DNA of 62,918 bases from Nostoc sp. FACHB-973 (GTDB taxonomy: Bacteria > Cyanobacteriota > Cyanobacteriia > Cyanobacteriales > Nostocaceae). The notes under the pieces were generated by a model. It made no database searches and was not told the origin of the DNA. It was given only the letters and a program-made list of their open reading frames with translations. The DNA lies in contig NZ_JACJSJ010000046.1 in NCBI RefSeq assembly GCF_014698115.1, positions 1 through 62,918 of the forward strand. The letters run 5' to 3'. Positions 40,480 to 48,329 of the stretch are shown piece after piece (within the stretch, counting starts at the first letter, position 1; each line of letters opens with the position of its first letter). Made by a program: the position numbers and the translations under genes.

Positions 40480-41666
40480 AGCTCCATACCTCTATCATTT
40501 GATTGCGTTGTTGTTGAATCGATCGCAGCTTGAATTTGTTGCCATCTTGTTACGTCCTCGTTTGTTATACCTCTAGCGGTTTCAATTTGATTACTTGCAA
40601 GAGATAGCCGAATTAACGTTAGCTTTTCATTGGTTCTGGCAACAATCAAACTTTGCGTGGTGCTATTGAAGCGGATCTGGTAGTTACTGCCTTCCAAGAC
40701 AAATAGGTTTTCTCTCTCTGTGCGAATAGATTGAGGGTAGGCAGTTGTTTGTTGTGCGAAGAACACTCTAGCTATGGGGGCTATTATAGTAGCACGTTGC
40801 ATTTGTTCTTGCTGTAATTGCTGGTAGTTCCATTTCCCAAGTTCTACGCCCAAATCCATTTTTACCAAACGTTCTGCTAAAATTGCCATTTCTATCGGGC
40901 CAACACCTCCAGGGACGGGCGTAATGTTCTGGGGGATGCTGTAAGCACTGCGATCTACATCGCCAGCAGCACCAGAAGCAGTAGGTGTAAAGCCACCATC
41001 GACAACCAAGCGATGAGACGGGAGTACATAAGGAGTGAAAATTCCTTGTCTTCCGGTGACTGATACCACAATGTCAGCTGCTTGAGTTCTACTCAAGTCA
41101 TCGCCGTCTTCCAAACAGAAACAGCTGATTCTACTTGCTTCTAAATATTTGATGACACCATTACCTACAAAGCCACCTCCGCCGACAACTGCAACATTGG
41201 AATCCCTTTGTGCGTAGGATTCAACAATTCTGGCGATTCCTTCAGCAGTAGCACAACTTTCAAAGAAATTGTTGCTTTGTCTGCGGACGATATCTATATC
41301 TTTTTGTGGTTCTAATAGCCCAATTGAACTTGTAAACTTAGCTGGAATTGGGTATTGAACAATAGCAGCAGTCACCTTACTATTTTCATTAATGGATTGG
41401 ATAATGTTGTCAAATTGCTCTACTGCAATATTGGGTGACAGCACAATATAATTGGGAGTAATGCCAATAGCGTTGAACGTTGCTACTTTTTGTTCTGCTG
41501 AGATTCTGGCTGCTTCATATCTAGCTCTTAGTCCGTTGCTGGCATTTTCTGAAGCCTCAAATCTGATGATTGCTACTTCTTTTTGAGATGCTTGAAAAAT
41601 AGATTTGTATTTTTGACATTCTTGCTTTACGTGTTCTCGTATTAATTGTCCGTCTATGAGTGTCAT
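40476..41666 (-). CDS. FolD-like protein with extra C-terminal domain
   Basis: A 396-residue protein. Residues 1-275 resemble FolD (methylenetetrahydrofolate dehydrogenase/cyclohydrolase): AAIVQYPIPAKF, LLEPQKDIDIVRR, the dinucleotide loop VAVVGGGGFVGNGVI, IVVSVTGRQG, and the signature ITPVPGGVGPIEMAILAERLV. The catalytic YxxxK is not clearly present; YEAAR occurs at about that place. After it, about 110 residues form an unrelated beta-rich domain (YQIRFNSTTQSLIVAR, LTLIRLSLASNQIETARGITNEDVTRWQQI). A roughly similar block occurs in the 836-residue protein at 48527-51037. Its substrate may differ from folate. Confidence 0.75.
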   Translation of the reverse strand: MTLIDGQLIREHVKQECQKYKSIFQASQKEVAIIRFEASENASNGLRARYEAARISAEQKVATFNAIGITPNYIVLSPNIAVEQFDNIIQSINENSKVTAAIVQYPIPAKFTSSIGLLEPQKDIDIVRRQSNNFFESCATAEGIARIVESYAQRDSNVAVVGGGGFVGNGVIKYLEASRISCFCLEDGDDLSRTQAADIVVSVTGRQGIFTPYVLPSHRLVVDGGFTPTASGAAGDVDRSAYSIPQNITPVPGGVGPIEMAILAERLVKMDLGVELGKWNYQQLQQEQMQRATIIAPIARVFFAQQTTAYPQSIRTERENLFVLEGSNYQIRFNSTTQSLIVARTNEKLTLIRLSLASNQIETARGITNEDVTRWQQIQAAIDSTTTQSNDRGMEL

Positions 41667-41729
41667 TTAATATGGAGTTAAATCTGGTCGAGAAAATTGT
41701 CTGGTACAAACAATCTTCTGAATTCCTAA

Positions 41730-41972
41730 TTAGAATTCATTGGAACTAGGGCGTTTAGTGATTTCACCAACTTCTTTACCGTCGCAGGAAACCCAGTTAG
41801 TGACGTAGCGTTCAGTGTCATGGAAGCCACTAAATTCAATACTGTTACCAGAACACTTATCTTTGAACCATTGTTCTGCTTCTTGTTCTGTATTGAATGT
41901 TCTAGCGGTGACTTCTTCTATTGGAAGATTCCAGTTTGTATTGCCATATAAATCGCAAACATAATGTGTCAT
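41730..41972 (-). CDS. Small hypothetical protein
   Basis: An 80-residue protein with AAAGGAG at good distance before ATG 41972. It starts MTHYVCDLYGNTNWNLP and contains TFNTEQEAEQWFKDKCSG, a helix like those in small plasmid-encoded domains. No known family. It lies divergent from the 137-residue gene, with only 35 bases between the starts, so the promoters must overlap. Confidence 0.65.
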   Translation of the reverse strand: MTHYVCDLYGNTNWNLPIEEVTARTFNTEQEAEQWFKDKCSGNSIEFSGFHDTERYVTNWVSCDGKEVGEITKRPSSNEF

Positions 41973-42007
41973 ATCTGTTACTCCTTTAACAATATCTAAA
42001 AACCACT

Positions 42008-42421
42008 ATGACAATTTTAAATCAACAACAGCAGGCTGAATTCATTATCCAACAAGCTTGCAAGGAAAATTTTACTGATAGCGAGAAAGCTATTTACGAT
42101 GACTTTATTCTGGAAGCGGGGGTAAAAAACCCAGCTAAGATGACTGAGGCTACTGCTGATGCTTTAATTAGATTCCTTGATGGCTGCGAAGCATCTAACG
42201 AGTTTGTTGCTAATGTAGTAAATCGCCTCGCGCAAGTTGCCCCAGCTCATATCATGACCAAGATTCTTCTTAGTGATAATGACGGTGATGGTGTGCCTTT
42301 ATACGAGGAATTAAAACTTGGAACAAAGGTTACGGAATTTGATACCTCTTTTGAAATAGCGGCTGCAAGACAAAGGCAATATCAATTTTCTCCAACTCGG
42401 AATTGCGATATGGAGTTGTAA
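42008..42421 (+). CDS. Hypothetical protein with EF-hand-like loop
   Basis: A 137-residue protein. The first 90 residues are helical (QQQAEFIIQQACKENFTDSEKAIYDDF, FVANVVNRLAQVAPAHIMTKI). Then LSDNDGDGVPLYEELKLGT gives a DxDxDG...E calcium-loop pattern, as in EF-hands or dockerin/thrombospondin-type repeats. It ends RNCDMEL; the FolD-like protein nearby ends DRGMEL. ACCAC lies directly before its ATG. No enzymatic feature is visible. Confidence 0.65.
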   Translation: MTILNQQQQAEFIIQQACKENFTDSEKAIYDDFILEAGVKNPAKMTEATADALIRFLDGCEASNEFVANVVNRLAQVAPAHIMTKILLSDNDGDGVPLYEELKLGTKVTEFDTSFEIAAARQRQYQFSPTRNCDMEL

Positions 42422-42652
42422 GTATAACCTGAACATTATTAGGAATTTTTATTGAAAATATAGATAATTCATTTTGAAGTGTTGAATGTGGGTATAAAAC
42501 AACCTTCCTTACAATAGAAGAATTAAAAACAGGAAATCCTCGAAATAAACCTGACATTACGCATGATAGTGTCGATAAAAAAAGCTTCAGCTAAACTCTG
42601 TACAATAAATTATTAGATTAGTCCTTACTGCATCTGCTTCACCGTAGCGCTT

Positions 42653-43036
42653 ATGTCAGATCAAAGAGTACCAGAAATCGAACTGCTCCGTGCGGCGTAT
42701 GCAGCCTTCAACGCGCGAGACATTGACGCTGCCCTTGCTCTCATGACTCCGGACGTGGTTTGGCCGAGAGCGTTCAAAGGCGGTTTTGTCCGTGGGACTG
42801 AAGAAGTTCGCGCTTACTGGACGGAGCAATGGAGCGAGATCGATCCGCACGTCGAGCCGCAAACCTTTTACTTGGAGGAGGGCGGGCGCATTTTGGTCGA
42901 TGTGCATCAGGTCGTGCGTGACTTGGCTGGAGCAGTTCTTGCTTCGGAGCACGTGGGTCATCGATTCACCCTTGAACACGGCTTGATTCAAGCGATGGAA
43001 GTCTGTCCAATTCCATCGTCCACCCCAAACGCCTAA
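42653..43036 (+). CDS. NTF2/SnoaL-like protein, probable gene-cassette product
   Basis: A 127-residue protein of the NTF2-like/SnoaL-like superfamily: ELLRAAYAAFNARDIDAALALMTPDVVWPRAF, then GTEEVRAYWTEQWSEIDP, a beta-rich core and VGHRFTLEHGLIQAMEV. Such folds serve as small isomerases, hydrolases or binding proteins; the substrate is not predictable. Its GC-rich codons differ from the AT-rich neighbours. The stop TAA is embedded in GCCTAAC at 43031-43037, exactly as in the RibD/DHFR-type gene, and an attC-like site follows. Confidence 0.8.
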   Translation: MSDQRVPEIELLRAAYAAFNARDIDAALALMTPDVVWPRAFKGGFVRGTEEVRAYWTEQWSEIDPHVEPQTFYLEEGGRILVDVHQVVRDLAGAVLASEHVGHRFTLEHGLIQAMEVCPIPSSTPNA

Positions 43037-43116
43037 CTACGCGCAAAGAGCGAACAGGCTAAGGCGGCCTTCTTCTGTATCCGGGGTGAAGTAAGCATCC
43101 TTACAGAAGGTTACGC
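43031..43116 (+). other. Integron attC-like site behind the NTF2-like gene
   Basis: It begins with a canonical inverse core GCCTAAC (43031-43037) overlapping the stop, and ends at GTTACGC (43110-43116), which differs from GTTRRRY at one position. The interior is an imperfect palindrome with an exact inner pair CTTCTGTA/TACAGAAG. At 86 bp its length is within the attC range and close to the 88-bp site near 3739. No integrase gene is in the window. Confidence 0.45.
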
Positions 43117-43301
43117 GCTTAGATTTGATGAGCCGCTTGTAACCCAAGCGATCGCCACGGATAAACCTGTACCAATTGAAGCATAACCTTCTGTATATTG
43201 AGTATAAAAAATGCGCTACTGTTAATCGTAAGCGCATTCTCGATCGTGTACAGCGATCGCAAGACTCTTAACCCCAATAATCAGGCGATTTTCCTGTAAG
43301 T

Positions 43302-44129
43302 TTAACTTTGGAAAATTACGCCAGTATCGTTATCTTCATCCCAAAACCACCAACCTTGAGATAATTCACCAAGAACACGCATTAGTGCTAATTGTTGATG
43401 TGTGATTTCCCCACTACCGTAGCTGACGTTACTAGTGCCATCCCATGATTTAAGAATTGATTCTAAATTGTATCCATTGCCCATAATCCAACTGGCATAG
43501 AAGCAGTCTTTGGATATTTCTTCCATGATGGCTAGCAGTTCAAGTGCAGCATCAGGATTGGGTGATTTCATGGCTTCAAGTGCAAGGCGGAGGTTTTCTT
43601 CTCTGTCTGCAATAAACTCTGAAAAAGCTGCTCTATTTGATGGTAAATTATCCTTTTCAAGTGTGATTAATTTTCCATTTACAATCTTGACTGGAGTTAT
43701 ATTTGAGGAGTCAGTTTGGTCATCTTCACTTGTCTTTGCTTTTATAGCTAGAGGATGCCAATGGATGCATTCAATTTTATTAGTTTGAGGATTTGTCCAT
43801 GCCCAGAATAGTTTGTGAGATGCAGCACCCTTAACTGTAAGATAAGTTCTTTTATGTCGAATGGGATAGTCTACACCTTCCTCTTTTTTCGCTCGTAAAA
43901 AATCTTCTATAGACGGATATTCTTTATTGAGATATTTCATTATCTGTGATGTTGTCGCATCTGTATAATTCGAGATACTGATATCACCATTTTTAAATGG
44001 TATTAGATTCCATTTTTCGTTTATTGTATTCTGTATCCAAAACTCAACTGATATTGTCTGTACAAACTGATCTAAAATCTGAATTGCACAAGGATAGTAA
44101 AGTGTGAGTTGTTGGTTGCTATTATTCAT
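43302..44129 (-). CDS. Hypothetical protein
   Basis: A 275-residue protein of unknown function. Start ATG 44129 has GGAAT seven bases upstream; an ATG at 44144 overlaps the neighbour. It starts NNSNQQLTLYYPCAIQILDQF and contains KRTYLTVKGAASHKLFWAWTNPQ, then an acidic helix region (EFIADREENLRLALEAMKSPNPDAALELLAIMEEI). It ends SQGWWFWDEDNDTGVIFQS. It forms a two-gene unit with the 153-residue protein upstream. Confidence 0.65.
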   Translation of the reverse strand: MNNSNQQLTLYYPCAIQILDQFVQTISVEFWIQNTINEKWNLIPFKNGDISISNYTDATTSQIMKYLNKEYPSIEDFLRAKKEEGVDYPIRHKRTYLTVKGAASHKLFWAWTNPQTNKIECIHWHPLAIKAKTSEDDQTDSSNITPVKIVNGKLITLEKDNLPSNRAAFSEFIADREENLRLALEAMKSPNPDAALELLAIMEEISKDCFYASWIMGNGYNLESILKSWDGTSNVSYGSGEITHQQLALMRVLGELSQGWWFWDEDNDTGVIFQS

Positions 44130-44131
44130 TA

Positions 44132-44593
44132 TTATTCCATCCATTCGATAGCGGATATGGTTTCTTTTTTGGCGGGAACTATTTTAACTTCATAGCCATA
44201 AAGAATTAATTCGTGCAAAGTTGCTAGTAGTTGCTTGAGTGATATACTGTCCCATTGGCTGCACTCTAATATATGTTTCAATACCTGAGCGGGAGCATTA
44301 ACCACCCAAAGACTATGAATTCTTTTGTTCCTAAATCCAGCACATAATTGAACAATTGGTTGTAACTCAACTGTTATTTTTGGTATATGAATAATTGCTG
44401 AACTTATAGGGATTACTGGTTTATATTCTAAGTTTCTAGATTGTGAAAAATATGGGTCACTGTACCATTGTCCGTCGATTTGGTATGCAATCATTAGGTA
44501 TGGCAATGCTTTAATCGCATTTATAGTTCCCCATCTAGCAGTTTGTCCTGCATGAAACCAGATATAAGAGCCGTTGTGTATTATCATGTGCAA
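44132..44593 (-). CDS. Hypothetical protein
   Basis: A 153-residue protein of unknown function. Its first part is aromatic-rich (YIWFHAGQTARWGTINAIKALPYLMIAYQIDGQWYSDPYF), followed by a beta-rich middle (VIPISSAIIHIPKITVELQPI) and a helical end (LKQLLATLHELILYGYEVKIV). ATGs at residues 1 and 3 are both possible. Its stop lies two bases before the preferred start of the downstream gene, suggesting co-translation. The upstream gap to 44797 has nothing recognisable. Confidence 0.65.
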   Translation of the reverse strand: MHMIIHNGSYIWFHAGQTARWGTINAIKALPYLMIAYQIDGQWYSDPYFSQSRNLEYKPVIPISSAIIHIPKITVELQPIVQLCAGFRNKRIHSLWVVNAPAQVLKHILECSQWDSISLKQLLATLHELILYGYEVKIVPAKKETISAIEWME

Positions 44594-44797
44594 GTTTTAT
44601 AATTTTGACTTGAGGCTTTGCTTGTTCAGCTAATTGATAACTTTGTCAAACTTTATACTCAGCTACAACACTTTAGATATTAGTGATTCTTTCCTGAATC
44701 ACACATCATTAATGACTACCTTGCTGATGTGTGTAACAATTGTGGTAATTAATCTACTATCAATTTGATGTCTGTTTTAAAACTAAATGCTGGCTGT

Positions 44798-44840
44798 AAA
44801 ATAAAAAGTGCGCCTTTTTAATTGATGGCGCACTTTTATT
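44798..44840 (-). terminator. Rho-independent terminator of the HNH-type gene
   Basis: Perfect 11-bp stem AAAAGTGCGCC (44804-44814)/GGCGCACTTTT (44827-44837). On the minus strand it ends in TTTTTATTTTA. It lies 20 bases past the stop of the gene ending at 44857. Confidence 0.85.
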
Positions 44841-44856
44841 AAAAATAAATTGATAG

Positions 44857-45699
44857 TTAAACGTGGTGAAGGATAATATTTATTGCGTCTTGAGTGCTAA
44901 TTTTATATTGTGTAGCAAGTTTATTCATGTTGGCTTCACCATTTGCATGATCTTTGATGATTGCTCGAATAATGTTTGGTGAAACATTAATCTCACTATT
45001 GGTAACGACTGGTTTAGGTAAAATTTGAGAAATAAAGAATTCTTTTCTTCTTAATACATGTATTTGACGATAATGTTCTTTTCTGGGTATCCATAGACAA
45101 TTTCCGGGGGCAAAGTCACTCTCTTGATCGATACGAGATATAACTGTTCCTTCGGGTGCTAATCCCATATCTTTTAGAAATTGGGTAAAGTTATCACGCC
45201 AGGATGCATCAACTTCAATTCCGCACCCACCATGATATTTGTACTGATGGTGGTTCTTGTTATAGCAGATGCGCTTGATGTGTAACCAGGAGTTATACTC
45301 GTGGCTTTTGCAGTGACCGTGGATAGTTTTATCGGTCTTGAGGCTGTCCCGTTGCAAACATCCGCAACTTTGCGTAAGTCCTCTTTTTAAGCTATTTTTA
45401 CTAACATATTTTTGGGTTCCGCATCTGCATAAGGTAAGGAGGAGTAGTTCACCTCTTTTCCCCTTAACTTCTACATCAGATATCACTGTTAGTCTGCCAA
45501 AATTTGCCCCAACTGGGATAGATTCTTTTCTTTTCTTACAACCGCAGTTAGTTGAGCGACCATTGGTGAGAGTGTGACTGTAAACAAGTTTTTGAATTCC
45601 ACAATCACACTTACACAATACTTGCTTTCCTTGTTTTTCTATTACAGTCCAACTACCGAATTTTCCACTTATATTAATTACTCGCTTTGTAGTCTCCAT
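44857..45699 (-). CDS. HNH/AP2-type zinc-ribbon DNA-binding protein, putative homing nuclease
   Basis: A 280-residue protein. Two tandem repeats of about 50 residues each carry zinc-ribbon cysteines (CKCDCGIQKLV...NCGC and CRCGTQKYV...SCGC), each opening with a G-x-(W/L)-TVI strand. A His/Cys-rich domain follows: HGHCKSHEYNSWLHIKRICYN, GGCGIEVDASWRDNFTQFLKDMG, and SDFAPGNCLWIPRKEH. That layout is seen in phage and plasmid HNH/AP2 proteins thought to be mobile nucleases. The C-terminal 60 residues look like a helix-turn-helix (NKLATQYKISTQDAINIIL). The strong terminator behind it marks a separate unit. Confidence 0.7.
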   Translation of the reverse strand: METTKRVINISGKFGSWTVIEKQGKQVLCKCDCGIQKLVYSHTLTNGRSTNCGCKKRKESIPVGANFGRLTVISDVEVKGKRGELLLLTLCRCGTQKYVSKNSLKRGLTQSCGCLQRDSLKTDKTIHGHCKSHEYNSWLHIKRICYNKNHHQYKYHGGCGIEVDASWRDNFTQFLKDMGLAPEGTVISRIDQESDFAPGNCLWIPRKEHYRQIHVLRRKEFFISQILPKPVVTNSEINVSPNIIRAIIKDHANGEANMNKLATQYKISTQDAINIILHHV

Positions 45700-45727
45700 A
45701 ACTCATTTTGGTGTTATTACTGCTGGG

Positions 45728-46048
45728 TTAAATATTTAAAACAAGCTGTTTTTCTTGCTCCAGTTCCTTCTTTATCCAAGCAAGTTGTTGTCCAATGGCT
45801 AGGTGCTGCATGGGTACTTTTGTCTCGTATCCCTTCGCTTGTAAAATGGGTGTTACCTCCTGTCTGTAAAGCTTGCCCGTCAAGAATACAAACTCTATTT
45901 CCAAAGACGCAACTTGTATAAGGTTTTCTGCTACTTGTTCCGCCCATAGTATACGTTCTTGATGAGATAAGGAATAGGGGGATTTATCGTAGGGCTTGAT
46001 GATTGTTTCTGGGTTAAGAACTTGATGTAAAGGTGACAGGATATATCA
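45728..46048 (-). pseudogene. DUF6884 remainder behind an in-frame TGA
   Basis: Directly in frame with the DpdA-like gene after its stop TGA (46046-46048). It reads YILSPLHQVLNPETIIKPYD, LSHQERILWAEQVAENLI, FVFLTGKLYRQEV, YETKVPMQHLAIGQQLAWI and ends VLNI at TAA 45728-45730. This is the second part of a DUF6884 domain whose first part (KIYLVAGCGKQLPYSAAAKDLY) lies before the stop. The domain normally has Trp before YILS; TGA in place of TGG explains the break. It has no start codon of its own near the beginning. Confidence 0.75.
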
Positions 46049-47140
46049 TCTTGATTCTTTTTCTTCTACGTAGCGACGGCAAGCTTGAAAGTGCTGCGAA
46101 CAATATAAGTCTTTGGCGGCAGCAGAGTAGGGAAGCTGCTTGCCACATCCAGCAACCAGGTAGATTTTTTCCTTGGGAATGAATTTTCTGTAAGTGCCGA
46201 TCGCCAAATTGAGGTTGTGGGCGATTCTTCCTATGTTATGCGTCCGTCCTTTGTTTATCAGCCGAGGGTCAATCCTATGTCGGTGGAGAACCCTGCAAAC
46301 ATGACAGTTGCACTTTGGCGTGCAGTAGGCTGGCATCCGAATTAGTTTTTCTTCATTGCTGACGAACATCCCACCGCCTAGTCCTTCTCGGATAAAAGTT
46401 GAACCATCAAAGGATAATCCCATCTGAATAAAAGCTTTGGCATACTGGGGCGAACATAGTCCAAAAACGTGTAGATGAACATTTGGCTCGTGCGATACTC
46501 CTGCGGTGCGCGATGGCGAAACGCCCGCCTCGCCCTGTCGGACAGGCTTCGCGAACGGCGATACTCGTTCCGAGTCACTTCGTGAACGCACAACCTCAGT
46601 GATTGTTTTGACAATGTGCAAGTTAGTCGAATACTCCCTCGCCTGGGAAACAAGCCCACCGATACCGAGATGGCGGTATCCCAGTCCCAGAAGATATTTA
46701 GCTACTTCGAGGCGTTCACTAAGAGACTGCCCGTGGATGACTGCTAGGGGGATTCTGCTGGGAAGATAACTTTTAGCAAGTTGGATAAATGTTTTTGCTT
46801 GTTGAAGATTATATTCTTGCCGTTCTCTAATATTTTCTCCTACAAGTAAATGGTCAGGACAAACAATAATATCGCCAACTTTTGAACGTTCTCGATATCT
46901 ATGAATAGACCAGTGGGCATCAACATATTTACCGTTGAGAGTAGGAATATCTTGGTCGCGGTAGTTAAACGACCCACAGTCATGAATAATCAGACTATCT
47001 GGAACAATTTCTGCTTTTGTAGCGAGTGAGTATAGCCAGCCCGCAGGTTGATATTCAAGCAACTGCCAAATCGGTATTTTTTCACCCTTGATTTTGAGAA
47101 AATCACTCTTACCCAATACTGGATAGAAACCTAATTTCAT
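46046..47140 (-). CDS. DpdA/TGT-like transglycosylase fused to DUF6884 (truncated)
   Basis: A 364-residue product of a 470-codon frame interrupted by TGA. It resembles the DpdA branch of the tRNA-guanine transglycosylase family, which inserts 7-deazaguanine bases into nucleic acid. Landmarks are IIHDCGSFNY (TGT-type D-x-G-S-F, residues 54-58), the barrel segment VCPDHLLVGENIRERQEYN, LGLGYRHLGIGGLVSQ, a putative nucleophile in GLSFDGSTFI, and zinc ligands CTPKCNCHVC with a following His. An in-frame GC-rich repeat adds about 34 residues (about 184-217). The start of a DUF6884 domain follows, then the stop. No other 7-deazaguanine genes are visible here. DNA or tRNA as target is open. Confidence 0.75.
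   Translation of the reverse strand: MKLGFYPVLGKSDFLKIKGEKIPIWQLLEYQPAGWLYSLATKAEIVPDSLIIHDCGSFNYRDQDIPTLNGKYVDAHWSIHRYRERSKVGDIIVCPDHLLVGENIRERQEYNLQQAKTFIQLAKSYLPSRIPLAVIHGQSLSERLEVAKYLLGLGYRHLGIGGLVSQAREYSTNLHIVKTITEVVRSRSDSERVSPFAKPVRQGEAGVSPSRTAGVSHEPNVHLHVFGLCSPQYAKAFIQMGLSFDGSTFIREGLGGGMFVSNEEKLIRMPAYCTPKCNCHVCRVLHRHRIDPRLINKGRTHNIGRIAHNLNLAIGTYRKFIPKEKIYLVAGCGKQLPYSAAAKDLYCSQHFQACRRYVEEKESR
46488..46591. repeat. Nostoc-type palindromic repeat inserted in frame
   Basis: A GC-rich repeat-like block (CGCCCTGTCGGACAGGC, GGCTTCGCGAACGGCGATA, ACTTCGTGAACGC) lies inside the DpdA-like gene. It encodes the low-complexity stretch RSRSDSERVSPFAKPVRQGE and following residues without breaking the frame. 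Similar blocks lie between genes at 3600-3738. Confidence 0.6.
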
Positions 47141-47180
47141 AGTATTTAAACAAGCTAATTTTGAATTTCATTCATTAAGT

Positions 47181-47206
47181 TAACCCTCTGTGTGGAGAGG
47201 GCTAGT
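47181..47206 (-). promoter_or_regulatory. Hairpin between the 66-residue gene and the DpdA-like gene
   Basis: CCCTCT (47184-47189) and AGAGGG (47196-47201) form a stem just past the stop at 47214 and upstream of the start at 47140. No T-run is present. Confidence 0.4.
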
Positions 47207-47213
47207 TAGTCGA

Positions 47214-47414
47214 TTACTGCTTGTATTTATTTGCAATACTTAGAAGATACTGCCGCCAACGGTTAGAGACTTTAGCTGCAAGAGCGCTAATATTACTTGC
47301 TGCAATTTCTTCTGCTTCAGTTTCAAAAGCATCATCAAAGTGGATCTTGGCATGATACTCCATACCATCAAAGTAAATATTAAAGCTAGGGTTAAGTTGA
47401 AAATCTTGAATCAT
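47214..47414 (-). CDS. Small hypothetical protein
   Basis: A 66-residue protein starting MIQDFQLNPSFNIYFDGMEYHAKIHFD, with AAGGA eight bases before the ATG. It has a beta hairpin followed by an Ala-rich helix (EAEEIAASNISALAAKVSNRW). No family is recognised. It lies five bases downstream of the 296-residue gene and so is co-transcribed with it. Confidence 0.6.
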   Translation of the reverse strand: MIQDFQLNPSFNIYFDGMEYHAKIHFDDAFETEAEEIAASNISALAAKVSNRWRQYLLSIANKYKQ

Positions 47415-47418
47415 CTTT

Positions 47419-48309
47419 TTATCCTTCCTGGGGAAGATATAAACACTTATTTTGTTCTGCTAGTCTATTTGTTTCATAATTATCAAGAATCATTTTCTTA
47501 AATTCTTCCCTTGTTGCTTGCAAGTCGCGGAATATTTTGTTTGTGGGATAGAAGAATACCGATTGTTGGCGGCTGTAAAACCAGACTAGTTGATTAATAT
47601 GATAGGTGTCATTGCTATCAAGCAGGACGTAACTAATTTGTTGGTAAAAATTTTCTAGAGAGAAGGGACGCTTCTTGGCAGTTGTTCGTACATCAATAAG
47701 AGTATTTCCAGCGATTATCTGGCAATCAGCACCTCCAAGATATTCACTTAAAGGGTATGAAGCATTGCAGGTAATATTTCCGCTCACTTGATTAGCTACA
47801 GTTTGCCAAGTACGGGGTAAAATACCGATAATTTGAGATGTATCTTGAATACTAGGAAGCCATTTTTTGAAATATTCTGGTTCAAGTCGAAGGGTTTTTT
47901 CTCCTTGTAGAAAAGGTTGAATAATTTCATGTATGTTACAGCTGCGTGCATAATTTTCTAACGCACCCAGCAGCATACACTTTAGAGCTTCTTCTTCAAG
48001 TGAGTTGGAATTTGTAATGCAATAGTCGAAAGCATATTCTATTTTGAGGACTTTGGCTCCAACCTGAGCAAGACAATTAGTAAACCATCTTTTATCTTCA
48101 TAGATGCTTCCTAAATACTTGGCAAGTGCTTTGGCGATCGCATTTCCTACTAATGGGAAATCTACACTATCAACTGGTTTAATAATTTCTTGATTTTCTA
48201 ATAGTTGATTATGGCTAGTAATCATTTTGATAACTGTTTGGTTTAGTCTTGAGTCAAACCATGCCCTGATAGGTGAATTTCTATTTTTTAATTCGGATGT
48301 TAAGCTCAC
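47419..48309 (-). CDS. Hypothetical protein with PD-(D/E)XK-like core
   Basis: A 296-residue protein with a GTG start at 48309, behind a leader element. The middle is helical (VGNAIAKALAKYLGSIYED, LGALENYARSCNIHEI). Residues near 190-235 read LGGADCQIIAGNTLIDVRTTAKK and FYQQISYVLLDSND, close to a restriction-nuclease-like D...(D/E)x(K/R) core followed by a QxxxY-type helix. The usual Lys is Arg here. It may be a nuclease-fold protein; activity is uncertain. It continues into the 66-residue gene. Confidence 0.6.
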   Translation of the reverse strand: MSLTSELKNRNSPIRAWFDSRLNQTVIKMITSHNQLLENQEIIKPVDSVDFPLVGNAIAKALAKYLGSIYEDKRWFTNCLAQVGAKVLKIEYAFDYCITNSNSLEEEALKCMLLGALENYARSCNIHEIIQPFLQGEKTLRLEPEYFKKWLPSIQDTSQIIGILPRTWQTVANQVSGNITCNASYPLSEYLGGADCQIIAGNTLIDVRTTAKKRPFSLENFYQQISYVLLDSNDTYHINQLVWFYSRQQSVFFYPTNKIFRDLQATREEFKKMILDNYETNRLAEQNKCLYLPQEG

Positions 48310-48329
48310 TTTTTGATTTTTCGCTTGAA

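Noticed and set aside
45574..45921. Plus-strand open frame of 115 codons
   Set aside because: It is the antisense of the DUF6884 remainder, which has clear family sequence on the minus strand.
45717..45947. Minus-strand frame starting MGGTSSRKPYTSC
   Set aside because: It is a shifted frame of the DUF6884 remainder and has no family resemblance.
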